The notes under the pieces were generated by a model that had not been told where the DNA came from, searched no databases, and saw nothing but the letters and a program-made list of their open reading frames with translations. From NCBI GenBank assembly GCA_002328295.1, contig DCXE01000089.1, positions 1 to 13,984 of the forward strand: a stretch of 13,984 bases of DNA, in the 5' to 3' direction. Position 1 is the stretch's first letter; each line of letters begins with the position of its first letter. This document shows positions 13,247 to 13,984 of the stretch, in pieces. A program made the position numbers and the translations under genes. This DNA comes from Candidatus Peribacter sp. UBA2144. Its GTDB lineage: Bacteria; Patescibacteriota; Gracilibacteria; Peribacterales; Peribacteraceae.

Positions 13247-13252
13247 ACAACT

Positions 13253-13984
13253 TTATGCGTTTTGTGGAGGCGGTTGATTGTTTTTGGGCGGAGGCTGATT
13301 TTTAGGAGGAGGCTGATTATTCTGATTCTGAGGAGGATTCGGCTTATTATTGTTGTTATTACCATTATTTCCATTCTTTCTATTCCTGTTTCGATTATTC
13401 CTGTTTCTTCCGTTGTTATTATTCCCGTTATTCTTTTTGGGTTGATTTTGATTTGCTGGTTTCTGTTTACTGATTCCCTCTGCTTTTAGGTACGCAACAG
13501 TGCTGTCGTCGCTTTTCTTTGGTTCAGATGGAGGTGCACCCTCCTTCGCTCCGCTTCGCGGAGCTTCGGTGGGCAGGGGTGTTGGTCCAGGCGTTGGTCC
13601 AGGCGTGGGTCCGGGTGTAGGTGCCCCTCGACTGGGCTCAGGGCCTGCGGCAGGTGTTGGCGCAGTCTTTGGGGTATCAGGTGTAGGCGCAGGCGCAGGT
13701 GTGGGTGCAGGTTTAGGTGCTGGTGTAGGAGCCGGAGTGCTCTGGTTTGAATTGTTATTTGACTTAAGCCAATCCGGCATAGGTCCTTCTGGCCCACTCT
13801 TTTCGGGTGCTTTGTCTTGTGTTGGTTCTTGAGGTTTAGGTGAAGGTGTGGGTTCCCCACTTCGCTCTTCGGGCTTCGCGGGGCTCGCGGGTGTGGGAGC
13901 AGGCGTGGGAGCAGATGTGGGAGCAGATGTGGGTGCGGGTTCTGGTGCTGGCGTTGGTGAGCTTGCTGTAGGAGCAGTTGTAGA
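13253..13984 (-). CDS. Proline-rich low-complexity protein (5' end outside window)
   Basis: The frame is open from the window edge to a TAA at 13253, giving 243 residues; an internal ATG at 13780 is unlikely to be the start because the same proline-rich pattern continues upstream of it. By my count 64 of 243 residues are proline. The layout is PT/PA repeats (APTS, PTPA, PTPG) to about residue 150, a short ordered-looking stretch (DDSTVAYLKAEGISK), an Asn/Arg/Lys-rich tract (about 187-215) that could bind nucleic acid or cell wall, and three PPP repeats at the C-terminus. I do not recognise a family. Such tails occur in secreted or wall-spanning linker proteins, but the N-terminus that would show a signal peptide is missing. 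It lies directly upstream of the proline-regulated proB unit. Confidence 0.7.
   Translation of the reverse strand, partial: STTAPTASSPTPAPEPAPTSAPTSAPTPAPTPASPAKPEERSGEPTPSPKPQEPTQDKAPEKSGPEGPMPDWLKSNNNSNQSTPAPTPAPKPAPTPAPAPTPDTPKTAPTPAAGPEPSRGAPTPGPTPGPTPGPTPLPTEAPRSGAKEGAPPSEPKKSDDSTVAYLKAEGISKQKPANQNQPKKNNGNNNNGRNRNNRNRNRKNGNNGNNNNNKPNPPQNQNNQPPPKNQPPPKNNQPPPQNA
13549..13563. repeat. Palindrome inside the proline-rich gene
   Basis: CTCCGCTTCGCGGAG is a perfect 6-bp stem with a TTC loop. In the protein it falls in a non-repetitive break (TEAPRSGAKEGAPP) within the PT repeats. It shares a CCGCTTC core with the intergenic palindromes at 2810-2835 and 4754-4773, which suggests that a palindromic element has entered the coding sequence in frame. 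Confidence 0.45.

Noticed and set aside
13066..13250. T-box or known riboswitch upstream of proB
   Set aside because: No T-box bulge sequence or other recognisable aptamer core; the leader ORF with Pro codons explains the layout better.
13262..13832. Plus-strand Gly/Val/Ala- and Ile/Arg-rich ORFs over the proline-rich gene
   Set aside because: They are antisense shadows of a low-complexity gene; the minus-strand frame is open to the edge and has plausible codon use.

Overview
The window reads like a chromosomal segment of an uncultivated bacterium with a compact genome, most likely of the Candidate Phyla Radiation (Patescibacteria). That is inference, from a single-chain alpha2-type glycyl-tRNA synthetase, short single-gene units, almost no Shine-Dalgarno sequences, and membrane proteases and low-complexity proteins in place of metabolic operons. 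The code looks standard: TAA, TAG and TGA all end genes, so the TGA-to-Gly recoding of some CPR lineages does not apply.

Layout, left to right: the tail of an unidentified plus-strand gene (1-81); rpsB (minus); glyS (minus); a PrsW-type membrane protease (plus); a secreted S41 C-terminal processing protease with an SLH-like N-terminal region (plus); rpsU (minus); gyrB (plus); a four-helix-bundle protein of the 23S rRNA intervening-sequence (bIVP/S23) family (plus); hisS (minus); a GT87-like membrane glycosyltransferase broken by an in-frame TAG (plus); tRNA-His (minus); a glutamate 5-kinase, proB, without a PUA domain (minus); and a proline-rich protein open at the right edge (minus).

The most striking find is the proB leader. 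A well-formed promoter (TTGACT, 16 bp, TATTAT) lies 10 bp before the ATG of a 23-codon ORF that contains three consecutive proline codons. Next come a free copy of the terminator's 3' arm, the terminator's 5' arm, and the 3' arm followed by seven U, and then proB, whose product makes the first proline precursor. This is the geometry of a classical ribosome-mediated attenuator, with proline as the predicted signal.

The second find is a genome-wide style of intergenic DNA. Nearly every gene border carries a short degenerate tandem array with a 7-bp period (9 bp upstream of glyS). The unit differs at each site. Most arrays come as inverted pairs, and these pairs surround either a short loop (terminator-like) or a whole gene: bIVP, and GT87 plus tRNA-His. 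Comparable heptanucleotide repeats (STRR) are known from filamentous cyanobacteria. Here they seem to supply terminators and parts of promoters, and perhaps mark a mobile cassette around the bIVP gene.

Third, several genes (rpsU, gyrB, bIVP, hisS, GT87 and the proB leader peptide) have a -10 box ending 8-10 bp before the ATG, and most also have a good -35. Their mRNAs should be leaderless or nearly so, and this fixes several start codons.
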